This document shows, one piece after another, positions 30,737 to 42,580 of a stretch of 64,000 nucleotides of DNA; the stretch's first letter is position 1; the number at the start of each line of letters is the position of its first letter. Source of the stretch: an uncultured Pelagibacteraceae bacterium (lineage in GTDB: Bacteria > Pseudomonadota > Alphaproteobacteria > Pelagibacterales > Pelagibacteraceae); the NCBI GenBank assembly GCA_902541315.1, contig CACBQF010000003.1, positions 50,483 through 114,482 of the forward strand. Reading direction: 5' to 3'. The notes beneath the pieces were generated by a model. That model had not been told where the DNA came from, made no database searches, and saw only the letters and a list, made by a program, of their open reading frames with translations. A program made the translations under genes and the position numbers.

Positions 30737-31512
30737 TATTTGAAATTCATAAGATTTCGCATTGAGTAAAGGCCTGGTTTTTTTGTCATTAGCCATTTAC
30801 CTGCGGTTAACGCTCCCTCAGAATATAGTGCCCTATCAAAGGCCTCATGATTAAGTGTTATTATTTCTTTTCCACTTGAAAATTTTACCTCATGTTCACC
30901 AATTATTTCACCCTTTCTAATTGAATTAAAATTAATTTTTTTTCCATATGGAAAGGTCTTTCTATTCAAATATTTTCTTCCAATTATCTTATATAAGTCT
31001 TTATTTTTTCCTTTTGCTATCCCTTTACCTAACATTAAAGCGGTTCCTGACGGATAATCTTTTTTATATTTGTGGTGAATTTCAAATATTTTACTCAAAA
31101 AGGCATCGCCAAGAGATTTTGAGGTTATTTCTGTTAAGTACATAAGTAGATTAATACCTAGGCTCATGTTTCCTGCTTTTAAAATTGGTATTCTTTTGGA
31201 ATATTCCTGAATTAAATCTTCCTCTCTCTTTGTGAAACCAGTGGTTCCAATTACTACTCTCTTTTTTAATTTTTCGGCAATTTTTAGTATTTCCATAGTG
31301 CATTTCGGTATCGTAAAATCTATAATAAGATTAGTTTTTTTGAAAATTTTTAAATTATTAGTTGAAATTTTTAAACCAAAAATTTTTTTGTCAGTTTTTT
31401 TGTTTTCAGTTATAGTTACTAACTTAAATCTTTTATCTGCTCTAGCCGATTTAATTATCTGGCTTCCCATTCTTCCGAGACATCCAGTTACAGCCAAATT
31501 AATTTTTTTCAT
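30736..31512 (-). CDS. dapB: 4-hydroxy-tetrahydrodipicolinate reductase
   Basis: INLAVTGCLGRMGSQI, VVIGTTGF, EIHHKYKKDYPSGTAL; start set to MKKINLAV. Confidence 0.96.
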   Translation of the reverse strand: MKKINLAVTGCLGRMGSQIIKSARADKRFKLVTITENKKTDKKIFGLKISTNNLKIFKKTNLIIDFTIPKCTMEILKIAEKLKKRVVIGTTGFTKREEDLIQEYSKRIPILKAGNMSLGINLLMYLTEITSKSLGDAFLSKIFEIHHKYKKDYPSGTALMLGKGIAKGKNKDLYKIIGRKYLNRKTFPYGKKINFNSIRKGEIIGEHEVKFSSGKEIITLNHEAFDRALYSEGALTAGKWLMTKKPGLYSMRNLMNFK

Positions 31513-31679
31513 TAAATGATAAAATAAATAAGTATCATAAGTATTAAAACAATAATACCCCAAATAGCTAAATTTTTAAGAAAACGTTTTTTTTTTATAT
31601 TTGTGTTTAGAAATTCTGGTAGAACGAGTATTAGTATAGCAACTAAAGCGATCGCTGGGATTATTTCCTCTAAACCCAT
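31512..31679 (-). CDS. Small (55 aa) two-TM membrane protein, not in ORF track
   Basis: MGLEEIIPAIALVAILILVLPEFLNTNIKKKRFLKNLAIWGIIVLILMILIYFII; stop overlaps dapB ATG (TAATG). Confidence 0.6.
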   Translation of the reverse strand: MGLEEIIPAIALVAILILVLPEFLNTNIKKKRFLKNLAIWGIIVLILMILIYFII

Positions 31680-31682
31680 TTT

Positions 31683-32816
31683 TTAATTTTTCCAAAAGTC
31701 CTTAGCTTTTTGAAAAAATCTTTTAATATTAGGATTAGATCTTTCATTATCAATTTTTTTAAATTTTTCTAATAATTCTTTTTGTTCTTTGTTGAGAGAA
31801 ATAGGAACTTCTGTTTTAACTTGTACATAGAGATCACCATAATCTCCTCTTCGCATAAAAGGCATGCCTTTTCCTTTTAATCTAAATTGTTTACCACTTT
31901 GAGTACCATCAGGTATCTTTATTTTAGCTTTTTTTCCATCAATGGTTGGTATTTCAATCGTGGTACCAAGAGCTGCATCAACAATTGAAATAGGAAATTC
32001 AAAAAATAAATTGACATCAGATCTTTTAAATAATTCATGAGATTTAACATTTATAAATAAATATAAATCACCACTAGTACCCCCTCTTGTTCCAGCTTCA
32101 CCTTTGCCGGCAAGCCTTATTCTTGTACCATCGTCAACACCTTTTGGAATTGTTACGGATATTTTTTTGTTAGTTTGTTTATTACCTTGTCCATTACAAT
32201 CTCCGCATGGGTTGGTTATTTCTTCACCACTCCCAGCACATTGAGGACAAGTTTGTTGAACAGTAAAAAAGCCTTGATTGGATCTAACTCTTCCGTTTCC
32301 TCCACAATAGGTACATCTGTCTGGGCTAGAACCTGGTTTAGAACCACTTCCTCTACAAGTGTTACACTTTTCAGATGTAGAGAATTGGATATTTTGTTTT
32401 TTACCAGTGTACGCATCTTCTAGAGTTATAGACAAATCATATCTTAGATCTGAACCCCTATTATTAGAGCTTTTTCTTGAACTTCTTCTTCCCCCACCAA
32501 AGTCTCCAAAAAAATCCTCGAAAATATCAGAGAAATCCGCTCCACTAAAACCGCCGAAACCACTAAAACCACCTCTACCGCTGCCGCCATTTTCAAATGC
32601 GGCATGTCCAAAGTTATCATAGTTTTCTTTTTTTGATTTATCGGAGAGAACACCATAGGCTTCACTGGCTTCTTTAAATTTATCTTCTGCAGATTTATCC
32701 CCAGGATTTTTGTCAGGGTGGTATTTAACTGCTAATTTTCTGTATGCTGATTTTAGTTCGTCAGGGCTTGCGCTTTTACTTACTCCTAAGACATCATAAT
32801 AATCCCTTTTAGCCAT
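31683..32816 (-). CDS. dnaJ: Chaperone DnaJ
   Basis: J domain [16 protein letters not shown], four CxxCxGxG zinc repeats. Confidence 0.99.
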   Translation of the reverse strand: MAKRDYYDVLGVSKSASPDELKSAYRKLAVKYHPDKNPGDKSAEDKFKEASEAYGVLSDKSKKENYDNFGHAAFENGGSGRGGFSGFGGFSGADFSDIFEDFFGDFGGGRRSSRKSSNNRGSDLRYDLSITLEDAYTGKKQNIQFSTSEKCNTCRGSGSKPGSSPDRCTYCGGNGRVRSNQGFFTVQQTCPQCAGSGEEITNPCGDCNGQGNKQTNKKISVTIPKGVDDGTRIRLAGKGEAGTRGGTSGDLYLFINVKSHELFKRSDVNLFFEFPISIVDAALGTTIEIPTIDGKKAKIKIPDGTQSGKQFRLKGKGMPFMRRGDYGDLYVQVKTEVPISLNKEQKELLEKFKKIDNERSNPNIKRFFQKAKDFWKN

Positions 32817-32844
32817 GTATATAACCTGGACAAATAGATGTCAG

Positions 32845-34770
32845 TTAAGCGCTTTTTTCTTTATTTTCGTCTTTTACTTCCTCAAAGTCCGCATCAACAA
32901 CATTATCGTCTTTCTTTCCCTTTTCATCTTTGCCATCATCTTTACCAGAATCTGGTTTTGTGCTTTGTTGTGACTTGTAAATGGCTTCTCCTAGTTTCAT
33001 TGAAGCCTGTACTAATGCCTCTGTTTTCTTTTTAATATCCTCAATATCTTCACTCTTTAACGACTCTTTCAATGCATTTGATCCATCTTCAATTGCTTTT
33101 TTCTCTGCATCTGAAACTTTAGATCCATGCTCTTTTAGATTTTTTTCAGTTGAATGAATTAAAGTATCTGCCTGATTTCTTACATCAACAGACTCTCTTT
33201 TTTTCTTGTCTGCTTCTTTATTAGCTTCAGCATCTTTTACCATTTTTTCAATTTCTTCATCACTTAATCCTCCTGAGGCTTGAATTTGAATTTTTTGCTC
33301 TTTACCAGTACCTTTGTCTTTTGCGGATACATTGACAATACCGTTAGCGTCTATGTCAAAAGTTACCTCAATCTGAGGAACTCCTCTTGGAGCTGGAGCA
33401 ATACCAACTAGTTCAAAATTGCCAAGTAATTTATTATCTGTTGCCATTTCTCTTTCACCCTGTAGAACTCGTATTGAAACAGCTGGCTGATTGTCCTCAG
33501 CAGTAGAAAATACCTGGCTTTTTTTTGTAGGTATAGTTGTATTTTTTTCAATAAGTTTTGTAGAGACGCCGCCTAGAGTCTCAATTCCCAATGACAATGG
33601 TGTCACATCTAATAAAAGAACATCTTTTACATCACCTTGTAAAACACCAGCTTGTATTGCAGCACCCATAGCAACAACTTCATCAGGATTAACACTTTTG
33701 TTTGGTTCTTTGCCAAAGAAATTCTTAACTTCAGAAATGACTTTTGGCATTCTAGTCATACCTCCAACCATTACTACTTCATCAACTTCGCTAGCTGAAA
33801 TTCCAGCATCTTTCAAAGCAGTTTTGCATGGTGGAATAGTTTTAGCAATTAAATCTTCAACCAAGGCTTCTAACTTAGCTCTGGTCATTTTTAAATTTAT
33901 GTGTTTAGGACCAGTTTTATCAGCTGTTATAAATGGTAAATTAATATCTGTTTGTTCAGCTGCTGAAAGTTCAATTTTTGCTTTTTCAGCTGCTTCTTTT
34001 AATCTTTGTAATGCCAACTTATCTGTTTTTAAATCAATACCACTATCTTTTTTAAATTCAGAAATTAAATATTCTACAACAGCGTTGTCAAAATCTTCTC
34101 CACCTAAAAAAGTATCACCATTTGTAGATTTTACCTCAAAAACTCCATCACCTAGTTCAAGAATTGATACATCAAAAGTTCCACCACCTAAATCGTAAAC
34201 TGCAATTTTTTTATTTTGTTTTTTATCCAAACCATAGGCTAATGAAGCTGCAGTCGGTTCGTTAATAATTCTTAAAACTTCTAATCCAGCTATTTTTCCA
34301 GCATCCTTTGTAGCTTGTCTTTGCGCATCATTAAAATATGCAGGGACTGTTATAACTGCTTTTGTTACTGCTTGCCCTAGATATTTTTCAGCAGTCTCTT
34401 TCATTTTTTGAAGAATAAAAGCAGAAATTTGTGAAGGTGAATATTTTTCTCCTTTAGCTTCAATCCATGCATCACCTTTTTCAGAATTTACAATTTTAAA
34501 AGGTGCAGCTTCGATATCTTTTTTAACAGTTGGGTCTTCAAAATTTCTACCAATCAACCTTTTAACTGCAAAAATTGTATTCTCAGGATTTGTTACTGCT
34601 TGTCTTTTAGCAGGTTGTCCTATTAATTTTTCTTTTTCTTCAGTAAAAGCAACTACTGAAGGTGTAGTTCTTGCACCCTCTGCATTTTCCAAAACTTTTG
34701 CCTGGCTTCCTTCCATTATAGCCACACAAGAGTTTGTTGTTCCTAAATCTATTCCAATTATTTTGCTCAT
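32845..34770 (-). CDS. dnaK: Chaperone DnaK
   Basis: [17 protein letters not shown], full-length Hsp70. Confidence 0.99.
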   Translation of the reverse strand: MSKIIGIDLGTTNSCVAIMEGSQAKVLENAEGARTTPSVVAFTEEKEKLIGQPAKRQAVTNPENTIFAVKRLIGRNFEDPTVKKDIEAAPFKIVNSEKGDAWIEAKGEKYSPSQISAFILQKMKETAEKYLGQAVTKAVITVPAYFNDAQRQATKDAGKIAGLEVLRIINEPTAASLAYGLDKKQNKKIAVYDLGGGTFDVSILELGDGVFEVKSTNGDTFLGGEDFDNAVVEYLISEFKKDSGIDLKTDKLALQRLKEAAEKAKIELSAAEQTDINLPFITADKTGPKHINLKMTRAKLEALVEDLIAKTIPPCKTALKDAGISASEVDEVVMVGGMTRMPKVISEVKNFFGKEPNKSVNPDEVVAMGAAIQAGVLQGDVKDVLLLDVTPLSLGIETLGGVSTKLIEKNTTIPTKKSQVFSTAEDNQPAVSIRVLQGEREMATDNKLLGNFELVGIAPAPRGVPQIEVTFDIDANGIVNVSAKDKGTGKEQKIQIQASGGLSDEEIEKMVKDAEANKEADKKKRESVDVRNQADTLIHSTEKNLKEHGSKVSDAEKKAIEDGSNALKESLKSEDIEDIKKKTEALVQASMKLGEAIYKSQQSTKPDSGKDDGKDEKGKKDDNVVDADFEEVKDENKEKSA

Positions 34771-34779
34771 ATTATTCTT

Positions 34780-34810
34780 CTCATATAGGGTTGAAATTTA
34801 ATTCTACAAG
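34780..34810 (-). promoter_or_regulatory. Candidate sigma32 promoter of dnaK
   Basis: Minus strand CTTG-N17-CCTATATGAG, full match to alphaproteobacterial CTTG-N17/18-CYTATNTNNG; -10 ends 9 nt before dnaK ATG. Confidence 0.75.
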
Positions 34811-34822
34811 TTCAATAAAATA

Positions 34823-35461
34823 TTATTTATCTCTTGAATTTTCTTTATTTTCCTCATTTTTTTCTGCTTTTTTTTCACTTTTTTTCGACACACCAACTAA
34901 GGCAGGTCTCAATAATCTATCCTTAATTGTAAATCCTTTTTGTATTTCCTGAACAATTGTTCCAGGTTCTTTTTGATCATCCTCAATTTCAATCATTGCT
35001 TGATGAAAGTTTGGATCTAGTTTTCTGTTGAGACATTCAATAGGCTTAATTTTGTTTTTTGAAAAAATTGAAATTAAATCTTTATTAATAATATCGAAAT
35101 GCTCGAGTGTTTTTTTTAAAGCCTCAGTATCTTTTAAGAATTCATCGTTTAATAAAATTTGTTTTGATCTTTCAAGATTATCTATCAAATTTAGAGCTTC
35201 TCTAGCAAAAGAAAAACCACCATATTCAAAAGCATCCTCTTTTTCTTTTTCAAACCTTCTTCTTTGATTCTCCATTTCAGCAAATGATCTTGCAAGTTTA
35301 TCCTCTAATTCTAAAATTTTCTCCTCTGGTGTTTTTTCTTGTTCTTGATCTTGTTCTTTATTATTTGTCTCTAAATTTTCAGTTTTTTGATCTTGATTTA
35401 AACCTTTTTGGTCTTTCTCTGATGCTTTGTCTGTATTATCTTGGTTTTGATCTTTTTCCAT
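34823..35461 (-). CDS. grpE: Nucleotide exchange factor GrpE
   Basis: AEMENQRRRFEKEKEDAFEYG, LDPNFHQAMIEIED, GFTIKDRLLRPALVGVSK. Confidence 0.97.
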   Translation of the reverse strand: MEKDQNQDNTDKASEKDQKGLNQDQKTENLETNNKEQDQEQEKTPEEKILELEDKLARSFAEMENQRRRFEKEKEDAFEYGGFSFAREALNLIDNLERSKQILLNDEFLKDTEALKKTLEHFDIINKDLISIFSKNKIKPIECLNRKLDPNFHQAMIEIEDDQKEPGTIVQEIQKGFTIKDRLLRPALVGVSKKSEKKAEKNEENKENSRDK

Positions 35462-35497
35462 ATGAACATATATGGTAAGAAAAAATTAAATTTCCAG

Positions 35498-36100
35498 ATG
35501 CTAAAAAAAAAAATTAAACAACTCCTTATAGGTACAAATAACGAAGGAAAATTAAAGGAAATTAGAGATTTATTGCCAGCTAATATTAAAACATTTCCTA
35601 CCTCAAAGTTTAATTTAAAGAGCCCAAGAGAAACAGGAAAGACTTTTAAAGAAAATTCATTGATTAAATCTCAATACTTTTCAAAAAAAACAAATCTAAT
35701 CTGCTTAGCTGATGACTCTGGTTTAGAAATTGACATTTTAAATAAAAAACCAGGAATTTTTTCAGCACGATGGGCTGGAAAAAAATTAAATTTTAATAAG
35801 GCAATTCAAAAAGTTTATGAGGCGTTAGATAAAAAAGATAAAAATTGGAGAAATAAAAAAATTAATGCCAGGTTTGTTTGTGCTTTATCCATAAGTGATT
35901 TAAATAAAAAAATAGCTTGTGTTGTTGGAAAAGTTGAGGGATATATTTCCAAAAAACCCAAGGGTAAAAATGGGTTTGGATATGATCCAATATTTATTCC
36001 TAAAAATAAAATAAAAACTTTTGGCGAGATGAAGCCATTTCAAAAGTATAAATTAGACCACAGATCAGATGCTTTCAAAAAGCTTAGAAAATTTCTTTAA
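35498..36100 (+). CDS. rdgB: dITP/XTP pyrophosphatase (RdgB/HAM1)
   Basis: QLLIGTNNEGKLKEI, LADDSGLEIDIL, GKNGFGYDPIFIP; start set to MLKKKIKQ. Confidence 0.95.
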   Translation: MLKKKIKQLLIGTNNEGKLKEIRDLLPANIKTFPTSKFNLKSPRETGKTFKENSLIKSQYFSKKTNLICLADDSGLEIDILNKKPGIFSARWAGKKLNFNKAIQKVYEALDKKDKNWRNKKINARFVCALSISDLNKKIACVVGKVEGYISKKPKGKNGFGYDPIFIPKNKIKTFGEMKPFQKYKLDHRSDAFKKLRKFL

Positions 36101-37238
36101 TCTCTCCCTCTTCAATTTTGTAAAAGTTTAATCTATGATTTATTTTGTTATTTTTAACATCAAAAATACCAATTTTACCTTTGAATGAATTTTCTTTTTT
36201 AAAAATATTGTTTATGTCTGAAAAATCAGATTTTAAAGATAAATAATAAATCAATCCTAAAAGATCATAACTTAATAAGCTTAAATGATTTGGTTTTGAA
36301 TTGTAGGTATCTACAAATTTTTTATTAAATGTCTCTAGATTTTGTTTATTGATTGATGGATAATATAAAGGCTGGATATTTTCCTCTAAAAGTAAACTTT
36401 CATCAAACCATTGATTAAGAGTTATAAATAATTTATTTCTTGGCGATACATCAGTGTAAATAAGTGAAGTAATTACACTTTTAAGATTTTCATCAAAATC
36501 AGAAATAATAACTGAGTCAAAATTTACATTTCCAATTGTATATCGTTTTTCCAATTTCTTAATTTGTTCCTCCTTATCCACTAAATCTGAGTTTTCAACT
36601 CTTAGAATTTCATCAGCCAGATTTTGTTTTCTCACGTCATAATTTGTTATTTTTTCGATTTGCTTTGTAAGTTCAGTTGGTTCGGTTTTATAAGTGTATT
36701 GTTTAAAAATTTTGATTTTTGATTGTTTAATTGCCTCTTTAATTTCATTTTTATAATCAAGGTCAGGTGTTAAAAAAATTGTTTTTTTTACTTCGCTTAA
36801 CTCTAAAAAATCTTTGATTGCATTTAATTGGGATAAAGAATTTACGCCACTGCTTATCACGTTTTTCGGTAGATCATTTGTTTTATTTGTTAAAGATAGA
36901 AAAATAACATCTTGTATTTCATCCAAATACACTAAGCTTTTAAAAAAAATTGGACCGATAAAAATTTTTATGCCTTCATTCTTTAACTTAGTAGCTGATT
37001 GTAGAGTTTGATTAGGATCAATACCTGTGTCCATTGGATAAATTTCAATATTGTCTGTTCCAATATCGCTCAAAGCCATTCGGGTTGATTTAATTATTGA
37101 TTGTCCTAATTCTTTATATTCACCAGATAAAGGTGCAAGTAGCCCAATTTTAATTTTTTCATTTTGTGAAAATGCAAATGAGTGATTTGTTAAATAGATA
37201 ATTATTAATGTAAAAATAATTCTAAAAATTTTTTTCAT
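36084..37238 (-). CDS. Penicillin-binding protein activator-like (LppC/periplasmic-binding fold)
   Basis: Signal peptide, KIGLLAPLSGEYKELGQSI, divergent position with rsmI. Confidence 0.82.
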   Translation of the reverse strand: MKKIFRIIFTLIIIYLTNHSFAFSQNEKIKIGLLAPLSGEYKELGQSIIKSTRMALSDIGTDNIEIYPMDTGIDPNQTLQSATKLKNEGIKIFIGPIFFKSLVYLDEIQDVIFLSLTNKTNDLPKNVISSGVNSLSQLNAIKDFLELSEVKKTIFLTPDLDYKNEIKEAIKQSKIKIFKQYTYKTEPTELTKQIEKITNYDVRKQNLADEILRVENSDLVDKEEQIKKLEKRYTIGNVNFDSVIISDFDENLKSVITSLIYTDVSPRNKLFITLNQWFDESLLLEENIQPLYYPSINKQNLETFNKKFVDTYNSKPNHLSLLSYDLLGLIYYLSLKSDFSDINNIFKKENSFKGKIGIFDVKNNKINHRLNFYKIEEGEIKEIF

Positions 37239-37270
37239 TTTAGTGATACTATAATATTTTAATTATAAAT

Positions 37271-38134
37271 ATGATTGAAAATTTAAAATCTGCTAATAGA
37301 GTGTTCAAAAAAAGTCTATATTTAGTCTCAACTCCAATTGGAAATTTAAATGATATAAGTCTTAGAGCCATAGAAACTCTTAAAAAGTCAGATTACATTT
37401 TGTGTGAAGATACTAGAATCTCTAAAAATTTGTTAGAAAAATACCAAATCAAATCAAATTTAATTGCCAATCATAAATTCAATGAGAAAAGAAATGTTGT
37501 TAAAATTATAAAGTTAATTAATCAAGGATCACTTATTTCTTTAATTTCAGATGCTGGCACCCCAGGCATTTCTGATCCAGGTTCTATATTAGTTAATGAG
37601 TGTATAAAAAATAATATCAATATTATACCTATACCCGGTGCTTCAGCAGTAATATCAGCAGTATCAATATCAGGATTTTCAGGAAAGTTTTTCTTTTATG
37701 GATTTTTTCCTGAAAAGGATAAAATATTAAAAGAAGATTTGAAAACTTTATCAAAATTAAATAGTTCAATCGTTTTTTTTATTTCTCCAAAAAAAATTAA
37801 CAAGATTATACCATTAATTAAAAAAAATTTTATGAATAGAAAAATTCTGATTTGTAGAGAAATGACGAAGTTTTATGAGGAGTATAAAAGATTAAAAGTT
37901 GAAGATTTAGAACCCTTAAAAACTAATTTAAAAGGTGAATTGACTGTTGTTATTTCAGAAAAAATTCATGACAAAAAAGCTTCACAAACTTTAGATGAAT
38001 CAGATAAAAGATTGATTAAAACGATGATAAATAAACTAAGCATAAAAGAAATAACAGATTTAATAATTCGGAAAAATAATATTTCAAAAAAAATTATTTA
38101 TAATTATTGTTTGAAAATTAAAAATGAAAAATAA
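37271..38134 (+). CDS. rsmI: 16S rRNA (cytidine1402-2'-O)-methyltransferase
   Basis: LYLVSTPIGNLNDISLRAIETL, CEDTRISKNLL, SDAGTPGISDPG. Confidence 0.97.
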   Translation: MIENLKSANRVFKKSLYLVSTPIGNLNDISLRAIETLKKSDYILCEDTRISKNLLEKYQIKSNLIANHKFNEKRNVVKIIKLINQGSLISLISDAGTPGISDPGSILVNECIKNNINIIPIPGASAVISAVSISGFSGKFFFYGFFPEKDKILKEDLKTLSKLNSSIVFFISPKKINKIIPLIKKNFMNRKILICREMTKFYEEYKRLKVEDLEPLKTNLKGELTVVISEKIHDKKASQTLDESDKRLIKTMINKLSIKEITDLIIRKNNISKKIIYNYCLKIKNEK

Positions 38135-38717
38135 TATACTTATTGTACTCTTCGTTGGTTTTATTTTGAGTGGATGTGCAGGCGTATCATCCTCAGGCAT
38201 TTTTGGAACAGGTGTAAGTGTTGCTATCGATCCAAGATCTTTAGGGACACAGATAGATGATTCTTTAATGCAAAAAAATTTAACTGCTAGAATTTTACTC
38301 CTGAATAAAAATTATCTTTTATCAGTGAAATCAAAAGTTTTGGATGGCAGAATATTTCTAACTGGAAAAGTTGATGAGCCAGAAGAAAAATTAAAATTAA
38401 CAAAAATTGCGTGGGAGACTAACGGTGTGAGATCTGTAAAAAATGATATTAAGATAAAAGAGGCTTTTAACTTTAAACAATCAGCCAAAGATCTATTAAT
38501 CACCTCTCAATTAAGAACTGCATTAATTTTGAACAAAGAAATTAAGGCAACAAATTATCAAATAGATACTTATAAAAAGAAAATTTATATTTATGGAATT
38601 TCATTTACAAAAGATGAAAAAGACTTAGTTATTACAGAGGCAAAAGAAATTTTAGATGTTGAGGATGTGATTGCTAGTATTTTACTGGTTGATAATTTAA
38701 GAATAAAAACTAACTAG
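38124..38717 (+). CDS. BON-domain lipoprotein
   Basis: Lipobox ILSGCAGVSS; VLDGRIFLTGKVDEPEEKLK BON pattern. Confidence 0.87.
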   Translation: MKNNILIVLFVGFILSGCAGVSSSGIFGTGVSVAIDPRSLGTQIDDSLMQKNLTARILLLNKNYLLSVKSKVLDGRIFLTGKVDEPEEKLKLTKIAWETNGVRSVKNDIKIKEAFNFKQSAKDLLITSQLRTALILNKEIKATNYQIDTYKKKIYIYGISFTKDEKDLVITEAKEILDVEDVIASILLVDNLRIKTN

Positions 38718-40998
38718 TTTTTTTATATTCAATTACATCAGCTGAGTAAGCTGCGATGGAAGCTAAGTTTAAAATATCAGAAGTTGATGATCTTAAAGGT
38801 GCTATTTCAATAGGTAAACCCAAACCAATTAACAAAGGTCCAATTACCTTTGCTCTGCTCATTGACTTAATCATTTTATAGGCAATAGCAGCACTATGTT
38901 GGCTTGGCATAATTAAAACATTTGAGTTACCAACTATTTCTGAAAATGGATAAAGCTCTTTATACATTTCCTCTAAAGCAACATCTGGCTGCATTTCACC
39001 ATCAAATTTAAAATCAACTTTATCATTCTTTAAAATTTTAACAGCATCGCTTAGTCTTTTTGTTCTATCTGTAGCCGGTTCTCCAAAAGTAGAGTGAGAT
39101 AAAAAAGCAACCTTTGGATCAAAACCAAATAATTTTGCAACTCTAGCTGCTGATTTTGCCATTTCAGCTAATTGTTTGGCATCTGGATACTCTATAACTG
39201 ATGTGTCACAAATAAAGATTGTTTTACCTCTATTTACAACCAAGTTTAAACCAAACATAATTTCTCCTGGTCTTGGATCAACGACTTTAACAATTTTTTC
39301 TAGTGAAGATGAGTATCTTCTTGTGTTCCCAGTTATCATCGCATCTGCATCCTGACACGCAACCATACATGATGCCCAAATTACCCTATCATTTCTTATG
39401 AGCCTATCACAATCCCACTCCAACATTCCTTTTTCTCTTTGGAGTTTTTTGAATAAATATTTGACATATTTTTCTCTTTTAGTGGTGTCTTTTGAATTTA
39501 CAACTTCAATATCGAAATTTTCGCTGTAACCAATTTTTTTAATTTGATTTTTAATGAGTTCCTCTTTTCCGATTAAGATGGGTATTCCTAAGTCAGAGTT
39601 TTTGAAAGCTATTGCTGCTTTAAGTGTATTTTCATCCTCACCATCAGCAAAAACAACTTTTTTTTGTTTTTTCTTTATATAAGTGTTCACACCCTGCATA
39701 ATTGTTACAGTTGGATCTAATCTTTGTTTTAGTTGGTCTTTATAGATTTCAAAATTATTAATTTTTTTTCTTGCTACACCAGTATCAATAGCAGCTTTAG
39801 CAACTGCAGCCGGTATAACACTTATTAATCTTGGATCAAATGTTGATGGAATGATATAATCTTTTCCATAATGAGGCCTTTCACCTCCCATTGCAGCAAT
39901 GACTTCATCTGGCACATCTTCTTTAGCTAATTTTGCTATCGCATGTGCAGCTGCAATTTTCATCTCTTCATTAATTGTTTTTGATCGTACATCTAATGCA
40001 CCTCTAAAAATATATGGAAACCCTATTAAATTGTTTACTTGATTAGGATAATCTGACCTTCCAGTCGCTATAATTGCATCATCTCTAACTTCTTCGATTT
40101 CTTCAGGTGTAATTTCTGGATCAGGGTTAGCACATGCAAATATTATAGGATTTTTTGCCATTTTTTTTACCATGTCTTTCGTTAAAGCTCCTTTCGCAGA
40201 TAAACCTAAAAAAACATCTGCATTATTAATAGCATCATCTAAATTTCTGTCTTTTGTTTCAATTGCATGACTTGATTTCCATTGGTTTAAGTTATCTCGA
40301 CCTTTGTAAATGACCCCTTTTCTGTCTACCATCGTGATATTTTTTTGGGGTACACCTATTTTTTTAAATAAGTTAGCACAAGCCATAGCAGATGCTCCAG
40401 CGCCATTTACAACTATCTTAACTTTATCAATTTTTTTTTTATTTATTTCCAATGCATTAATTAATGCTGCCGTTGTGATAATTGCAGTTCCGTGTTGGTC
40501 ATCATGGAAAACAGGTATATCAAGTATTTCTTTAAGTTTCTCTTCAATAATAAAACAATCGGGAGCAGCAATATCCTCAAGATTTATACCACCAAAACTT
40601 GGAGCAAAATTTTTTATGCTATTAATGATTTCATTCGGTTCCTGACAGTCTATCTCTAAATCAATAGAATCTATATCAGCAAACCTTTTAAATAAAACAG
40701 CCTTTCCTTCCATAACTGGTTTAGATGCTAACGCACCTAAATTTCCCATACCTAAAATCGCCGACCCATTACTGATGACTGCAACAAGATTTCCTTTACT
40801 GGTATAATCAAATGCTGTTTCAGGATTTTCACTAATTGCTCTAACAGGAGCTGCCACACCAGGAGAATATGCTAAAGCGAGATCTCTCTTTGTCGTCATA
40901 TTTTTTGATGAAGATATTTCAATTTTGCCAGGCTTTTTATCTTTATGAAAATCTAAAGCTTCTTTATCTGTGTAATGATCAATTTTTGTTTTTTTCAT
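38710..40998 (-). CDS. maeB: NADP-dependent malic enzyme with C-terminal phosphotransacetylase domain
   Basis: [27 protein letters not shown]-like C-terminus; 762 aa. Confidence 0.97.
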   Translation of the reverse strand: MKKTKIDHYTDKEALDFHKDKKPGKIEISSSKNMTTKRDLALAYSPGVAAPVRAISENPETAFDYTSKGNLVAVISNGSAILGMGNLGALASKPVMEGKAVLFKRFADIDSIDLEIDCQEPNEIINSIKNFAPSFGGINLEDIAAPDCFIIEEKLKEILDIPVFHDDQHGTAIITTAALINALEINKKKIDKVKIVVNGAGASAMACANLFKKIGVPQKNITMVDRKGVIYKGRDNLNQWKSSHAIETKDRNLDDAINNADVFLGLSAKGALTKDMVKKMAKNPIIFACANPDPEITPEEIEEVRDDAIIATGRSDYPNQVNNLIGFPYIFRGALDVRSKTINEEMKIAAAHAIAKLAKEDVPDEVIAAMGGERPHYGKDYIIPSTFDPRLISVIPAAVAKAAIDTGVARKKINNFEIYKDQLKQRLDPTVTIMQGVNTYIKKKQKKVVFADGEDENTLKAAIAFKNSDLGIPILIGKEELIKNQIKKIGYSENFDIEVVNSKDTTKREKYVKYLFKKLQREKGMLEWDCDRLIRNDRVIWASCMVACQDADAMITGNTRRYSSSLEKIVKVVDPRPGEIMFGLNLVVNRGKTIFICDTSVIEYPDAKQLAEMAKSAARVAKLFGFDPKVAFLSHSTFGEPATDRTKRLSDAVKILKNDKVDFKFDGEMQPDVALEEMYKELYPFSEIVGNSNVLIMPSQHSAAIAYKMIKSMSRAKVIGPLLIGLGLPIEIAPLRSSTSDILNLASIAAYSADVIEYKKTS

Positions 40999-41048
40999 TT
41001 ATGTCAATTAGGTGTACAAATGGGGTAAAATTAAGACTAATATGATTT

Positions 41049-42578
41049 ATGAATTTAGTTAAGTCAACAGGGACTTTTGGTTTTTATACTATTATCAGTA
41101 GATTACTTGGTTATTTAAGAGATGTTTTGATAGCAATTTTTCTTGGAACAAGTTTTTTAGCGGATGTATTTTTTGTAGCATTTAGAATACCTAATACTTT
41201 TAGAAGATTATTTGCAGAAGGAACTTTTAATGCTGCATTTATACCAAGTTATACTTCAGAATTAGTAAAAAAAAAATCTGGATCACAAAAATTTGCTAAT
41301 GAAATTTTTAATTTATTATTTTTAGGTCTATTGTTTTTAGTTTTAATTATAGAAATTTTCATGCCAGCTTTTGTGAGACTAATAGCGCCAGGCTTTGTTG
41401 ATAATTCAGAAAAAATTCAGCTAGCTGTCAATCTTACAAGAATAACTTTGCCATTTTTGTTATTTGTAAGTTTATCCTCTTTTTTTGCAGCAATTCTTAA
41501 TTCTCACAACAAGTTTGCTGCAGCCTCTGCAGCTCCAATAATCCTTAATATAGTTTTGATAGCAATTTTATTTTTCGGTAAATTTCTCAATGATGAATTG
41601 GTTTATTATTTATCATATGGGGTTTCAATTGCGGGACTATTACAATTTGTTTTTCTGTATCAATTTACAAAAAAGTTTTATTTCATAGAAATTAATTTTA
41701 ATTTCAAAATTAATAATAAGGTTAAATTTTTTTTCAAAAAACTTTTACCTAGTATTTTTTCATCAGGTGTCACTCAAATTAATATTCTTGTTGGCACTAT
41801 AATTGCATCTTTTCAAGCTAGCGCTGTGTCTTATCTATATTATGCTGATAGGATTTACCAAATTAACCTTGCAATAGCCGGGATCGCAATTGGGGTGGTT
41901 GTTTTACCACAACTTTCTAAACATGTTTTTTTAAAAAAAAAAAATAAAATACTTTCACTACAAAATAAAGCCCTTGAGCTTAGTATGTTTTTAAGTTTAC
42001 CAGCCTCAGTTGCTTTAATTGTAGGATCAGAACAAATAATTTCTGCATTATTTGGTTATGGTTCTTTTGATAAAGTGTCAGTATCTAACTCGGCAAACGC
42101 ACTTTACTATTTTGGATTAGGATTACCTGCTTTTGCTTTAATTAAAGTATTTTCAACGTTCTTTTTTGCAAATCAAGATACAAAAACACCATTTTATATT
42201 TCATTAATTTCAGTAATTTTGAATATATTAATAAGTGTTTATTTTTTCAGAGAAATTGGTTTTATAATAATTCCTATAGCTACGACAATTTCATCATGGT
42301 TTAATGCAATAATATTATTTGTTTATTTAAAAAATAGAGATTTATTCAATTTTAATGAATTATTTTTCACTAAATTAATAAAAATACTATTGGCATCTAT
42401 ACTGATGGGAATATTTTTTAATTACTTAATTTCATTTTTTGAAAATGAATTGATTTATGAATATAATTTTAAATCTTTTTATTTGATACTTTCAGCTTTT
42501 TTAAGCTTTATATTTTATTTGAGTTTTTCATTATTTATCAAAGCTTTCAAATATGGCGATATTAAACTAAAGTATTAA
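41049..42578 (+). CDS. murJ: Lipid II flippase MurJ
   Basis: [46 protein letters not shown]. Confidence 0.97.
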   Translation: MNLVKSTGTFGFYTIISRLLGYLRDVLIAIFLGTSFLADVFFVAFRIPNTFRRLFAEGTFNAAFIPSYTSELVKKKSGSQKFANEIFNLLFLGLLFLVLIIEIFMPAFVRLIAPGFVDNSEKIQLAVNLTRITLPFLLFVSLSSFFAAILNSHNKFAAASAAPIILNIVLIAILFFGKFLNDELVYYLSYGVSIAGLLQFVFLYQFTKKFYFIEINFNFKINNKVKFFFKKLLPSIFSSGVTQINILVGTIIASFQASAVSYLYYADRIYQINLAIAGIAIGVVVLPQLSKHVFLKKKNKILSLQNKALELSMFLSLPASVALIVGSEQIISALFGYGSFDKVSVSNSANALYYFGLGLPAFALIKVFSTFFFANQDTKTPFYISLISVILNILISVYFFREIGFIIIPIATTISSWFNAIILFVYLKNRDLFNFNELFFTKLIKILLASILMGIFFNYLISFFENELIYEYNFKSFYLILSAFLSFIFYLSFSLFIKAFKYGDIKLKY

Positions 42579-42580
42579 TT

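Noticed and set aside
32175-32665. Cluster of four overlapping antisense or off-frame ORFs around dnaJ
   Set aside because: Inside the repetitive Gly/Cys-rich dnaJ region; compositional artefacts.
33491-34198. 235-aa plus-strand ORF opposite dnaK
   Set aside because: Long antisense ORFs opposite dnaK are a known artefact of its codon composition; no independent motif support.
35451-35476. CCATAT...ATATGG inverted repeat between grpE and rdgB considered as an operator, and a search for a third sigma32 promoter there
   Set aside because: Short AT-rich repeat overlapping the grpE start; no CTTG element at proper spacing found, so not claimed.
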